A stretch of 64,000 bases of DNA from assembly GCA_039621445.1 (NCBI GenBank), contig CP154956.1, positions 63,690,257 through 63,754,256 of the forward strand. Direction: 5' to 3'. The notes beneath the pieces are model-generated. The model was not told where the DNA came from and did not search any database. It was given only the letters and a program-made list of their open reading frames with translations. Position numbers and translations under genes: made by a program. Shown here in pieces: positions 1 through 13,400 of this stretch. The DNA comes from Euglena gracilis (taxonomy: Eukaryota > Euglenida > Euglenophyceae > Euglenales). Positions within the stretch are counted from its first letter, which is position 1; every line of letters starts with the position of its first letter.

Positions 1-3000
1 AGGAAAAAGGAACAGTTTAAGTCCTGATTTGATTACTGAAAGGAGAAAGGATAACATTGTGTTGGTGTGCAAGTTGCATAAAATGCACTTTGAAATCCAG
101 CAGCTTTTTAATTTTTGACCTTTTAATTTTTTGCACAGTGAAAAAATATTTTCTCGAAGGATGACAAATTTCTGTAAGTCCTTTCCAGCCAGGGTTTTTT
201 TTTGAAAAAAGTTTGGTGACCTAGTGGGGGGCGAGTGGACACCCGTGGTTTTCTTCTAATTTCGGCACAAAGCGCCGATAATATTTTGGAACCCAAAATT
301 GACCCCCCCCCAAAGTGGTCCCCCCCAGGGGGTGGGTGGGTAGGTGGGTAGGTGGGTAGTACCCCTCTCTCCTTGGGTCCTCTGTTTCCAGCAGAAAAGT
401 GTCCATTCAGGAGAGTTTTTAACTTGCAGCTTGCATCAGGGATTGGTGTTTTCCTTGAAATGGAGACAAGTCAAGATAAGTATGGAGCCCGAAACCCCAA
501 ATACGGATAATTTTGGATAACTGCAGGGATACTGCGGTTATGGGGTCCAACATGGATGACAAGCAGGCTGAATTTCAGGTGGTGCACATGAGTGGGGCAC
601 ATGGCCAAAAATGCTTCAAGGCACTTCCAGCGCCGAAGGCACCGGAAGCCCAAAAAGTCCATCTTGAGCACTTTTTTTTTGGCCCATGACCAACTTCTCA
701 TGCCCCCCCCCCCCCGGTTGGACGACCGCTTAATCAAACTCTTGGGCATTTGTGAGGCTGCCCAAGGCTTACCTGCCCGCTTCTTTCCTTCAACGTAATA
801 AGACTCCTCAAAATGTGCAATAACGCAAATCAATGCAAAAAAAATGCAAGCAAATGCAAGCAGGGATTGTTGTTTTATCTTTAATTGGGGGGGTTCAAAT
901 TCTTATCCGTAGTTATCCGTGATTATCCGTAGTTGACGGATAATGGTCAACGCTTGCATTGACCATGTATGATTTGTGCTGACCAGGCCAACCATCCAAA
1001 AAAGGTTCAGATGCAATAGAAAAAGGCAGATTGAGTGCAATACAACCTCTAAAACGTCCAAATCCCACATCCCATTCATGCTGGTGTACATGATGAATGA
1101 CACATGAGACTCCTCCCCTCCTTGTCAGCAGACTGAATTTAACCAACGGGGGGAGCGGGGGGAGGGGTGACCCGGAGCGCCTGGGCAGGAAGGCACTCAT
1201 TTTTATACTGAGTGGCGTGCCTGAAATGCTTCAGTACAGGCTCGCCTCGCCGCTGTACTATGATCATGCGGCAAACGCCCATTGCCTTAGTCTGTGGTGG
1301 CCTAACTCGCACAGAAGTTTTTGCATGCGTTTGGCCACCTTAGAAGCCAACCTTTTGCCCCTTTCTTTCCCTGGCCCAATTTCAGTGATCTTTGGCCTGG
1401 GGACCATCTTTCAAAAGTTCAACACCTCATTTTTCGAATTCGAGGGATGTAATCTTTCCCACAGGCGGGTAAAACCCCTGTTGTGAGCCCCCCCATCTTT
1501 GTGCTCCTCACGCGACTCCCAGATGGTTCTCCGCAGGCATGGTGAAATTTTGCGGCCACGGAACTCGGGTGTACTGCAATGAAACAAATGGGAGCGGCCT
1601 CTGCCACTGGAAATGGGCTCGCAACGCATTGGAAAGGCCCGTCTAAAAATGAAGTTGATGGTTCCAGACAGGTGCCAGGGACAGTGGTTCCCTGTTCCAG
1701 GCAACCACCATCAAGGCTGCCATGTGCTTTAGATCAGTTCGCTCTGATTGCAGTGAGACGCCCAGGACCAATCTCCCACCCTCAGAGAATAAACAAGAGA
1801 GTTCGTCATTGCAATCATTGCACATCTGTGACATGGCACCCTGGTTTTGATTTTACCGATTGTGTTTCTATTGTGCAGCCGGCAATGACACACAAATTTT
1901 AAATTACAAATTAGCATAATTGTTTGCACATATGCACTATGTGAACCAATTTCAATAAACCATGTCCAAGATAAGGCTGCCATCCACCTGTCTTGCATTG
2001 TAATCCCCCCTAACAAGAGCGCAGTGCCTTAATCATGCACAGTGCCCTCCCTAATAAGCACCCCCAAGGGTCCGAAACTCCCTCCCTAAAAAGTGCGCAC
2101 CCCCCCCCAAGGAGAAATCACTGTCACGTCTCAGGTTGGAAAGTACACACAATTCTAAGAAATGTCCTTCTCAGACCAAATACTTCCACCGTCCAAGCCC
2201 AAATTTGACACATAAATCAATTCACTCGTTGTTTAACATCACAAGTAGGTGAGAAATTTAAAAAAGAGTGGTGGAAAATTCGGTATTTTGTGCTTTGTCC
2301 TAATAAGTGCGCAGTGCCCAAATAAGTGTGCACCCCTTGGGGTCCGAAAGAAACTACGTCCTTAAAATGTGCGCACACGTGCACTTATTGGGGGGGGGGG
2401 GTTACTCCGTCTCCTCTGGCTTTGAGATTGCCATTATCCCCCAACAAGATATATAAGGATAAATGGGAAGCCTTTCGGTTTCGTGGTAGAAGGTGGTAGG
2501 GGAGGTCCGGGACCTCCCCCCTTTGGCGAGGTTTCAAAAGTAGTAAAACAGAACCGAAAAATTCCCCAGTCTTTTGCTGCTTCGAGGTGGGAGGAGGGGG
2601 CGACCCACCCACCCCTCCCCTCTCTGTTGGAAGGGCCGGTTCAGACCCCCCCCCCAGCTCCCCCCCATACATCCCTGCCCACCACTGCAAGATGGGTTTC
2701 AAGTGTTCATATGTGCAACGGCCACACTAATTTGGAAATTTGAAGTTCGTGTGGCTGCCATGCCTTTGCACAACAGCGCCCTCAATTTTCTTTAAAAAAG
2801 CGTGGCTGTTCCACAGGTGCACAACAGAAACCAAAGTTGTGTAACTTGAACAAACGTGCCATGGTCGCCGAGATTTGGTGTCCTCCAAAAAATAGCAGTG
2901 GTTTGTTCCGCATTTGTGCAATGATTACATTTTTGTAATAACATTTTTATTGATCACCCAAAAAAGCCACTGGCTAGACTCCCCCCCCCCCGGGGGGGAG

Positions 3001-4472
3001 TGGTCCAGGGTCCCCTGACGGGAAATTTTATTTCCTCCGGCGCTGCGTGCGGAGGTGGAATTTGGACTTTTCAGGAATTTTTGCCCCACTTTTTTTTTAA
3101 AAAAAACCCAAAACTGCCAAAAATGGACATTATTGGCAGGTTTTTGGGGTTAAACAAAAAGCGCCGCTGCGCAAATGCGCAATGGAGTCGTCTCATTTCT
3201 TTTATCGGTTCAGCTCCGACCTTAAGCGCAAGTTAGGCCGCCCTGAGTTCTGAGTTCGTGTCTGATTTGCTCCGACCTGGGGTTCGGAGGATGTGGGGGA
3301 TGTCACGCAGCTGGCCGGGTGGGGTTGCTTGTTGGCAGAGGGACACCTATTTTTAGACCCAAAGAAGACCACCCCATTGCGCAGCCATGTTTCTGTTGCC
3401 GCTGCAACATTTCAAGTGCCGGTTTTTCAAAGCACCCTGGGCTTCGTTTCATTGCCATTTCCTTTTGCATGAGTTCCGGGCTGCTGATTGGTTGGACCTC
3501 CCAGCCCCAGCCCCGGCATGCTTTGCTTTTGCCAACCACAGCCAGCTGGCGCTCCATGCTTTGCATGGGTTGCCATGCGCAGGAAGGTTATCAGGTCGCC
3601 CACATCACGAACGCTGCCCCACTTTGAACAGCTCTGTACCGTTTTCGTTCCACAGCTGAGTTACACCCAATTTTGTCGCACAAGGAGAGAAAGCCAGGGA
3701 TGGACTCACTGCCTGCAAAACCAATCCAGGATGCTAGTTGTAAAGCTGCCCAATTCATTGTTCTTGAATTTCATTTTCGTGTAACTTTGATTCTAATACC
3801 CCAAAAACGATTTTCTGAAAGCAGAAATAATAATTTTAAAATTTTGTTGTAAACCACCATTGAAAGAAAAAGGAGAAGACCCCTCACATGCATCTATCTC
3901 CAGCATCGAGCAAAAAGGAATTGCTTCTGACGAGCAAGCTTGGAAAAGCAATTGAGTGTGTGAAACGTCGTTTGGAAACGTGTAAGGTCACAATGTTGGA
4001 TTTTTTACAGTGGCGTTTGGGTGGGATTTGACCCATCCAAAAACAGCATGGGAAAGGAGCCTGTCTTCCCAGCCTTCAAAAAAGAGGTATGTACCTGGGA
4101 CCTTGGCAAACCTAGAACAACACTCCTTCAGAACACCCACGTGCCACAAAAACTAGCTGGGAGAATTCTCACCCACCACCCTGGAGCCTTTATTATGGGC
4201 CCGGCCTTTCTTGTCAGGGTTCGGACAGGGGATTTTGATGGTTTATTTTTTTTGTTTTTCCCCAGTGGCAACCTGCCCCCCCCCCCCAGGCAACCGATCT
4301 TTCCAAGCCTGGAGCCCATAGGTTGATCAGTACCTATGCCACAGTTGACTGCGGGAAGCCAGTGCGGCTTTGTTACACTGGGCCGCCGGATGAAGCTTTG
4401 CCCCCGTCCCACCGCCGACCCAGCCTTGTCCCTCCCCTCAGTCCTCCACCTCCACCTCCACCTCCACCGGCG
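1..4472. other. Spacer with decayed repeats, no convincing gene
   Basis: No frame here has the GC-rich third positions or a recognisable domain seen in the genes further on. It holds repeat pieces. At 437 and 863 there are copies of the two ends of the CAGGGATT element found whole at 36418-37286. About 564-780 is a member of the family seen intact at 15247-15556, sharing a GGCACTTCCAGCGCCGAAGG-type core. About 2035-2390 is a C-rich element whose two sides carry CCTAATAAG and GCACTTATTGGGG. At 3217-3245 there is a solo terminus of the 2.7-kb element at 40822-43513. Confidence 0.6.
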
Positions 4473-7400
4473 ATGCTGGGGCTGCTCCTCCTCGGCCTCG
4501 CGGTCCTCCCCCTCGCCTCCCCGGCCCACCTCGCCCCGCGCCACCCACCGGCGTACCTCAACCAGGAGTTTTTTTAGTCTTAGACCCCCGGGGGGTCCAG
4601 CCGAGCCCCCCCCCCCCCCCGGGGGGTCCCCCTAGAGAGGGGTGATATAATTTTTGGTGCCTTTGGCGCCGAAAATTTTTGAAAAAGGTGCTATTTTTAG
4701 AATTTTCACAATTTTTGGCCTTTTCGGGGAAAAGTGGGTTGGGTCTCCCACCTCCCCCCCAGTGGGTGGGTTGGGGGGGGGGCTCCCCCCCCTGGTCTTT
4801 AAAAAAAAAACCCTGACCTCAACAGCTCCCTTCAGCTGCCGGGGGCGGTGGTGTGGGACGTGGACTGTGGCAACCACCTCGCCTGCAACAACCACTTCCC
4901 CGTGTGCTGCAACTCGGAGAAGTATCGCAGCCGGCACTGTGCCTCCCCCAAATGCGATGTGGCGGACACCGCCAAATAGGTAAACCCCCCAAATAATACC
5001 CCCCGGGGTATTATTTTTTTTCGCCCGAAGTCCTGGCCCGAGGGGGGGGGGGGTATTATTTTCCCAAAATTTTCGAAATTTTTCGAAGTCCCGTAAAATC
5101 CAAAATAGCACCCAAAGCCCCCCTTTGAGGTCATTTTTTGCACTTTCTTGTGAAATTTAACATTTTTTTTGGAGGTCAGATGAGCCAGAAAAATTGATTT
5201 TTTTCGTAATTTGTTGTCAGAAATTGTGATTTTTACCTGCATTTTCAGGTTAAAATCCGGGCCTTCGGCCCGCACCGGGGGGGGGGGGGGGGATTATTTT
5301 GGCGGCCGAAGTCGGACCCCAGGGGGGGGGGGGGTATTATTTGAAGGGGTATTATTTGGGGGGAGGTTATCCCGGTCGTGCCCGCAATGTCTTTCTCTTG
5401 GTACCGACCAAATTTGAACAAAAATGGTCTGCAGTCTTTCCCATGCACAGGGATTGCAATGTTCAGTTAGGCCATAGAACACCAGGGAAGTGGTCAGACC
5501 TATTGACAAACCCACCAGAGCTCCTTCGCCGGGGGGGGGGGGGAGGTACCCTAAGGGCCTGCCATGGCGCCGCGGTCAACCCGTACTGCGTGGCGGGCGG
5601 GGAGCACTGCTGCGTCGGGGCGGTGGAGGGCTGCCGCCTCAACGAGACGTGCTGCCCCTCCGTGGCCGCGGACGGCTCCGCGCAGCTCGAGTGCTGCAAC
5701 GCCTCCGCCGTGTGCGAGGTGGACGAGCGGGGCGGCGGCCGCTGTGTGGTAGACCGCTGCCGGGCCCACGACACCCGAGGGGGCCCGGGAGCCGGCTGGA
5801 GGTGCCCCCCCCCCCAAAGGGTTCTCTGTGGTGTGCTGTGGCGGGCAGGCAGCCACGTGATGCGACTGGTCGCCAGTGTTGACCATGGGTTGTGCATGAA
5901 CACGCCGCGCGTTCCGCTGGGCCAGGTCAGGCAGCAACCCGGCACGCTGCGTGTTCCCCAGCCCACCGCCCAGCGTGCACCGTCCATCGATCCAACGGTG
6001 CCCAGCCGCCTCCCGCCGGGGGTGCCTCGGCTCCTCCAGCCGCTGCGGCTGGTGCTGCGCCACCAGCACCTGCCAGAGCGCCCGGGCCACCTGCACCGCC
6101 GACGCAGACTGGCTGAGCCCCGGAGAGCCGGGGGCGGTGTGCCCAGACCCCTGCTCCGAGCCCAGCGGGGGACTTTTCGAGATTGGGGGGAGGTTTGTCT
6201 GAAGAGAGAGAGAGAGAGTGTGTGTGTGTGTAGGCAGGCGGGTGGGTGGGTGGGTGGGTGGGCAGGTGTGTTTGCGTAAGAGTGTGTGTGTGTGTGTGTG
6301 CGCGCGCGCGTGCGTGCGTGCATATGTTTGCATGCGCGCAGATGTTTGTATGTGAGTGAGTGAGTGAGTGAGTGAGTGAGTGAGTGAGTGAGTCAGTGAG
6401 TGAGTGCTGTGTGTGTACGTATGTGTTGCTTTTGGGGGGTTGGGTGTGCATTTTTTTTCCTGCCCATCTGGCCATTCCGCCGCTGCCGCCCAATCCTGGA
6501 CTGCAACACGTGCCGCCACGCCCGCCGGGGCGGCGCGGAGTGCGGCTGGTGCTGCTCCTCCGGCCGGTGCGTGGCGTCCGGGTTCTCCGCCTTCAACGTC
6601 GAGGAGCGCTGCTCCCCGTACTCCTGGATTCCAGCCAGGGGGGGCCCCCGAAGCAGCAGCAGGAGTGTGTGTGGTGTTTGGGGATAATGGAGAGGATTAT
6701 GTCCAAAATGCATTCCAAGTCGCCACCCATGGGGTGTTTAGCAGCGGTCATAGTTTTGATGGGGTTCTTGGCATGTGCCAGGGGGTGGGGATAAGTCTTT
6801 GCGGAAAAGAAGGGAGATGTGACACCCCGTGTCGACCAAAATCCTAGTCTGTTACATGACTTTTTGCCCATAGTCCGGACAAAATTGACAGGAAATAAAA
6901 ATGATGGGAAACGACCCAATTTTTCTTATCATTTTTCACCGCCATATTCTCCCCATACCCTTTCCATCCCCTTTGGGGGGGGGGGGCGTTCAGGAGTGGT
7001 CAAATTTCGCACAAAAAATCGGGATGTGGCATGTGGCTAATTTTCAAGATTTTGGGGTCTGTGTTGTAATGAAAAAAAATCACAAAAAAGTCACCCAGAA
7101 GACCAGTTTGACCATTTTTTGCAGCTTTGAGTTGTCTTTTTCCCCAAACAATTTTCATCAAAAGTGGCAAAACAATTACCGTTTTCCGTGAAGGCTGAAT
7201 CCTCCCATCATCAATTTTTCTGAAATCGAGATTTTCCCGTCATTTTTTCCCGTCATTTTTCCCGTCATTTTTGATTTCCATCATTTTTGTCCTGACTGCA
7301 CTTTGCTCAATTTTCCAAGTGAAAATTTGGGAGGGGGATCACTTTTTCCCTCAAAGTCGACCTGTTTTTGCCAAAGTATGGACATTTTTTTGTCCATTCT

Positions 7401-10400
7401 TCCTGTATATTTTTCATTGAATGTGGTGAGCACAGAGAAAATTTTTCTACCCTCGAGAAACCACCCTTGCGGGAAAAGCTTTTTTGGACGAAGAAATTGG
7501 CAGTTGAGTTTGAAATTGGCAGTTTTTTTTTTGAAGTTTGAAAAAGGTGGAAGTGATGGGAAATACAAAGAAGAGAAATTTCGCCAACTGCAGCCCGGCC
7601 GGGGGGTCAAAGTTGCGGATGTTTGTGTTTTCCAGTTGATGCGGAGCTCGAGAAGTTCTTCCTCAACTCCATTTCAACCCGCCCCAAGGGATATGACAGA
7701 GGAAGCAAACCGCCAACAGCGTCCCCATCCAGGCCCTCGGGGCAAGCCCTGCCGGCGCCCGCCACCACCGGCAACCTCCTGTCCTGTGCTCCGCCTGCGC
7801 CGTTGGGGCGGCGGGCTGTACCACACGCAACTGTTCCAGTCCGTGATGGCGATGGTCCTCTTCTCCATCTGCTTCCCGCTGCTGCCGCCCGCGGGGGGCC
7901 CTTGCCGTGTGCCAGGGGGCCCCTACCTCGTCCATCATCAATTTTTATTTTTTTTTTTTGGTTGTTTTTTTTTTTCCGTTTTTTTTATTTTTTTCCCGTT
8001 TTATTTTGTTTTTTCCCATTCTCTATTCCTTATTTTTTTTTTCCTGGGTTCTTGTCCTGACTGCCTTTGCTCAAAATTTTTCAAGTGAAAATTTGGGAGG
8101 GGGATCACTTTTTCCCTCAAAGTCGACCTGTTTATGTCAAGTATGGGGACATTTTTTTGTACGATTCTTCCTGTAGATTTTTCACGTTGGTGGGTGTGGG
8201 GTGGGTCCAGCCCAACCCCCCAAACCCTCCACAACCCCCAGTTGGAGGGGGGGGGGGTCAGGCTGAGTGGGTCCCCTCCCGGAGGGGTTTCCTCTGTTTT
8301 CTGCACAAATTGCCAAAAGCGGTTTTGGATCCAAAGTGAACACCTCCAAAAGCGGGTCACCCCTCCCTGAGCCCCCCCCCCAGGCATGGGTGGGTGGCTG
8401 GATGTCGACTGTTCAGCCCTCCCCCCCCCGTCCTTGAAAGACCTTTGTTTGCAATCTCTGCTCTGCAACCCCCTACCAGCACCCGCACACTTTGAATGTT
8501 AAGATACAACAATAAATTCATATACGATAACACACAGCATTGCCCTTTGCATTCCCCCGCGTTCTTTCAAATGAAGTCTTTGTTTGCTGCCACCAGGGGT
8601 TTTCTTCGGCCGGAGGAGACCCCTATTCCCCCCCCCCGGGAGGATCCAGCCAGCCAGCAACTTTTTTCCAGCCAGAACCTCCCAGCCAGGCTGCAGACCC
8701 CCCCCCCCTCAGGGGGCCCACTGAAATAAAGTTGGGTCCAGCCCAGCAAAGACGTTGCAACAGACATGCTAAGTGCCGAAAATTCTCGAAAACGGGGGTC
8801 CAAAATGGCCAAAAATGGTATTTTTGGGTAGATTTGGGGGTTTTCACCTCCAAACTTTGACTGAAAAATACTAACCCGGCAGACAGGACTTGGGCTTTCT
8901 GGGGATATTTTGGGTCCTGTCGGGTCCAGCCCAAGTTGGACCCCCCCCCCTAGACCCCCCCACGATCTTTAAGAAACCCGTCATCCAGGCCTTGTTCCCA
9001 TCCTCATCTGATTTCCAGGAGGTGCGGGGGTGGGGTGGCAGGTCCGCCGTGTGTGCTTGTCGTCGCATCGGCTGCAGCACGTGGGAGGGACCCCCTGCGG
9101 CGCCGTGCATCTGCCTGGCCCTCCTCCTGTGCCTGCGGCGGTGCTGCCACCGGTTCGGGTACGACGCGCTGCTGGACGACGGGGACGAGGCGGAGGACGA
9201 GGAGGAGGGTGACCAGCACTGCCGCCCGGGAGGGGCCCCCTGTGTGTACTACGGCGCTACGGGGAGGGACCCCCCCCCCTGGGGGCCAGCTGAATTTTGA
9301 CTGGACCACCTTGGCAGCCCCCCTGTGTGCCACCAGGTGCTTGTCCCGTCGGCGCCCGCCAGTGACGAAGTACGGCTTTGGGGACGAGGCGGAGGAGCGC
9401 CGAGGCCACATGGGCTCCGAGGGGGAGCACGACCGGCAGGCGACTGGCCAGGGTCGCTGCAAGCCCACATCGCTGCCCCGAGGCGGCAAGTGGGAGGGGA
9501 TCAGGACTCTGGGACAGCAGTTCTCTCCCAGACTCCGGGGGGGGGGGATGCATTTCGCATTTTTTCGCATTTTTGCACATTTTTTGCACATTTTTTTAAA
9601 AATTTCCAAAAATGCACATTTTTTTCTCATTTGTCGCATTTTTTTGCACATTTTTTTCAAAATTTTCAGCTCATTTGGTGTATTTATTCACGATTTACCC
9701 AATTTTTTGTATTTTCTGCAAAGGTTTGCATTTTATTTTTAAAAAAATTGAATATTTTTGAAACTGACATTTTCTTCATAATTCCATATAATTCTTGTGG
9801 ATTTGGTGCCATTTTTTTTGCTTGTTTTGGGGGGTTATTTTTTTGCGTTTTCGTGATTTTGCGCTTTTTCCCTCAGGTTTTGCACAGTTTTTCGCATTTC
9901 TCGAGGCCGGGCTAGTGCATACCCCCCCACCCCACAGACTCTCTCAGGCAACCAAGTTCAGAGCTGTCGAGAGGTTGGAACAGGGATTTTTTAAATATTG
10001 GACGCTGGGGGGGGGGGGGTGACCACCGGACCAGTCACCCCCTCCCGTGGGGGGGGTCGGTCTGAGCAGGCGCCCATCAAAGGCGGGGGCCGATGAAATT
10101 TTAACCCCAAAACTGATCTCCAAGAAGTGGTCCCCCGGAACCCATCCAGATTCCCCGGGGTGGTGGGTACCTGGGTGGATTCCCCGGTGTTTAAATAAAT
10201 ACCCTGGTTGGAACAGGATTCAGTCTCGGCTGCTTCGTTCATCGTTTGTTGTTTAAGTTGGAGAAAACATTTGTCAGCAACCAGAACAGAGACGGGGGGC
10301 TCTGAAACCTTTTTTTTTCCAGCTGGCAGCTCCTGGTTGGGCTGCCAACCCCCCCTGGGGGGGGGGGGGGGGGCAGCTGAAATAAACTTGGCACAATCCT

Positions 10401-13400
10401 GAAGCTGCAGTGGGCCAGACTTGCAGCCAGTTAGACCCCCGGGATAAAGAATCCCCTGGTTTGGATGAAGGGAAAGGAACCCTTAAATCAGAAAGGAAGG
10501 AAAGTGTTCTTAGGACAGACCAATCAGAATTGCCTTTGGGGTTCCTCAAGAGGCAAACGGGAAAGCCAACCTCCATTCTACCCCCCCCAAACACACCGTT
10601 ACCTAGATTCATGGTCCCCAGCTGGTGCCTTTTTTTTTGTTTTCCACCAGAAAAATGGTGGTGGGGAAAAACGTTCCGAGCGATAACTCTTCTCAGTCCG
10701 TTGAAATTCCAAATGTGTGCAACATGTGGACAAAGGGAATCTTTTATCCCCTGCCTGCACGATCTGAGAAACAGGAGTTTAAATAAAACCTCTGTGCATG
10801 GTTTTTTGGGGGGCTCCATAAACAGACAATGTTTCTGCTGCAACGATTGTGTGTTGAAATAAACTGGCAAGGTTCTCCTATTTTTTTTAATTTTTCTCTG
10901 CCTTGATTTTGTTGCAAATGCAACACAATGGCGTTTGTTGTACCTTCAAATCACCTTAGTGACTTTTCTCTGGTTTACTGCTCCCCTAACGGATGGTCTG
11001 AACTCAGGGCCAGTATTTTGTGCCATCAGACAGTCAGAGTTCATACAGAAGCAGCCAAGACATAATTGCTGCAAGTTTTTGTTATTGTTTGGCAAAGTCT
11101 TGTGTGTGTGTGTGACAGGGCAAAAGAAGGGCCCCTGGGGTTGATAACGCACCCAACATATTTTGTTGGCCTGCCCAAAGAAAGGGTTGCAGCTGCCCGC
11201 CCCCCCCCCCCAGGACAGCGACTTCTGCTGGCTCCTCCCCGCCGAACAAGTGCGCACTGTGCCTGTCCGCCCCCGCCAACGTCGTCTTCCTCCCCTGCTG
11301 ACCGGGCCACGCTCCCCCCGGAGGCTGGGGACTGAGTGGACGCAATGTTCCATTGCGCTGGGGGGGGGGGGGCAGCAGTGCCACCGCATCCGCGTTGTTG
11401 ACAAACCGCAGTGACACTCTGGAGGTTGCCTGGGCAATGGGCAATGGGGCAGCAGGCTGTCTATGTGAATGGGCATGGCCCAAATGGTCGGAAGCAAGTC
11501 CATGTGCCCCTTCACAGCGATTTTTTTCTCGGTTGATGCCCCGGGGATGGGTGTCCGGTCCCAATTCACCCCCAGGGTGGTCAGGCTGGGTTCCCTTTGA
11601 GGCAGGCTTCCCCTCTTTCTGGAGCCGAAAATACAGGGGAAATTGTTGGACCCTAACAATGGTCTCCGAAAGCGGTCCCCGGGGCCTCCCCCCCCCTCCA
11701 TTCCCCAGGGCTTCATTGGGAAAGTCAACTTCCCAGCCCCTTTTTTTTTTTTTGCCATCCAAAATGGATTGTTATAGTGTCAGCGACTCCTGGCGGATGC
11801 CCTGGCGACGCCCCTGGGGGGGGGGGGGGGGATGGGAAGCGGGGGCCCGGCCCCACCACTGCTACTGCTGCTCCCGCTGCTCCGTCAAGCTGGAGCGGCA
11901 CGCCGGGGCAGAGCACCCCGGCGGCGCCCTCGCCTGCCCGTTCTGCCGCCGGCCGGCGAGGGCCCCCCCCTGGCCCCCCCCAGTCCTTCGGTTCCCGTTG
12001 GGGCGTGTGAGCATCCCGCATCCAAACCAACGCCGGGCGGTGGTTGTGGGTAGCGATACAGCCGCCGCATATCTGGCTGGTCCCCTGCTCTGGCCGACAC
12101 GTTCGGCTGGCCCGTCCCGCCCGTCAGCTGGTCCCGAAGCCCGTTGTCCGGCCCGCTGGCCCGTGCGTTGAAGTGCTGAACATGGACCTTTTAGGGGGTT
12201 GGTTCCTCTCAGTGAGAGTGAGGACTTGGGTGCAGGGGGCCCTGGCAGTGATTGAGACGATGGTCAACCTCGACAAGATCTACCAGGACATCGCCCCGGC
12301 CACAGTCGCCTCGTCGTCCTCTCGTCTGTGCAACGCAGTGTCTGGGCTTTTTTCTCACACCCACCAACTGTTGGAATTCTCCAGGATACTCTTTCATAAG
12401 GTAGGGGACGGGGGGGGGCAGCGGCGTCTTTTTTTTTGGTATTTATATTTCCTACATTTCGCTGTCAAGCCTGTTAAGCAAAAACGACCTTGCCTTTGAC
12501 GAAATTTGTGTTTGAAGCAAAATTCGTTTCTCAATATTTATATTATTTTTGCTATTGGGCCATTTTCACTCATTTTGGGTTGTTTTGGCCCATTTTTTTT
12601 CAGACTTTTGGTTATCGGCCTAACAAATGTGCACCCCCAAGGTGCCAATATTTGGTTCCTACCCCCCCCCTTGTCCAACGACCACCCCCCCCGGTCAGTA
12701 GCGATCTTTTTCCAGGTGATATTTTTTTCCAGACGTTCGCATTGTTTCCTCCAGCCTTTTCTTACAACTTTCATGGCGGATTTTGTACCTGATCAACAAG
12801 TCCTCTATCTACTGGAGATGTTGCCGACGCTGTTGTGGTCCGTCAGAGTATAACCCCCCTCACTTATAAAACCACCCAAAAATAGATTTTTGGGCAGACC
12901 GACCATCATCAAAAATGCCATTTTTGTCCAAATTTGACGAAAATTGCAAATTTGAATTTGGGGGGGGGGGTTCAGGGTCATTTGGGGGATCGGATTTTCT
13001 CCAACAATTCCAGTTTTTGCGCTCCCACAATTTTTTTCTTCGCCTTGGGGCGAAGCGGGATAAAAAATTTTGACCCCGGGCTTGTCTAACGACCACCCCC
13101 TGGTCGGTAGCAATATTTGGCCAAAATAGCGACCCCCCCCCCCCGGTCAGTAGCGATATTTGGCGGTCGTTGGACAAGGGGGGGGGGTAAATAAGTGTGC
13201 ACAGTTACTGAGAGGATACAAAGGCAAACTGCGCTTTGTGAGAAATTCTGTCAGGACACTACTATCCTCACACTGTTTGTGCCAGGACTGGGCAGGGTTT
13301 TTTTAAACCGAAGGTGACCCTACCCCCAAGGAGGTCCAACCAACCAGCTTTCTTTCCAGCCCAGCCGGGTTGTGGACCCCCCGGGGGGGGGTCTGCTGAA

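Noticed and set aside
5463-6519. Minus-strand open frames of about 290-320 codons
   Set aside because: They are antisense shadows of the GC-rich Cys exons, extended by the microsatellite (His/Thr repeats).
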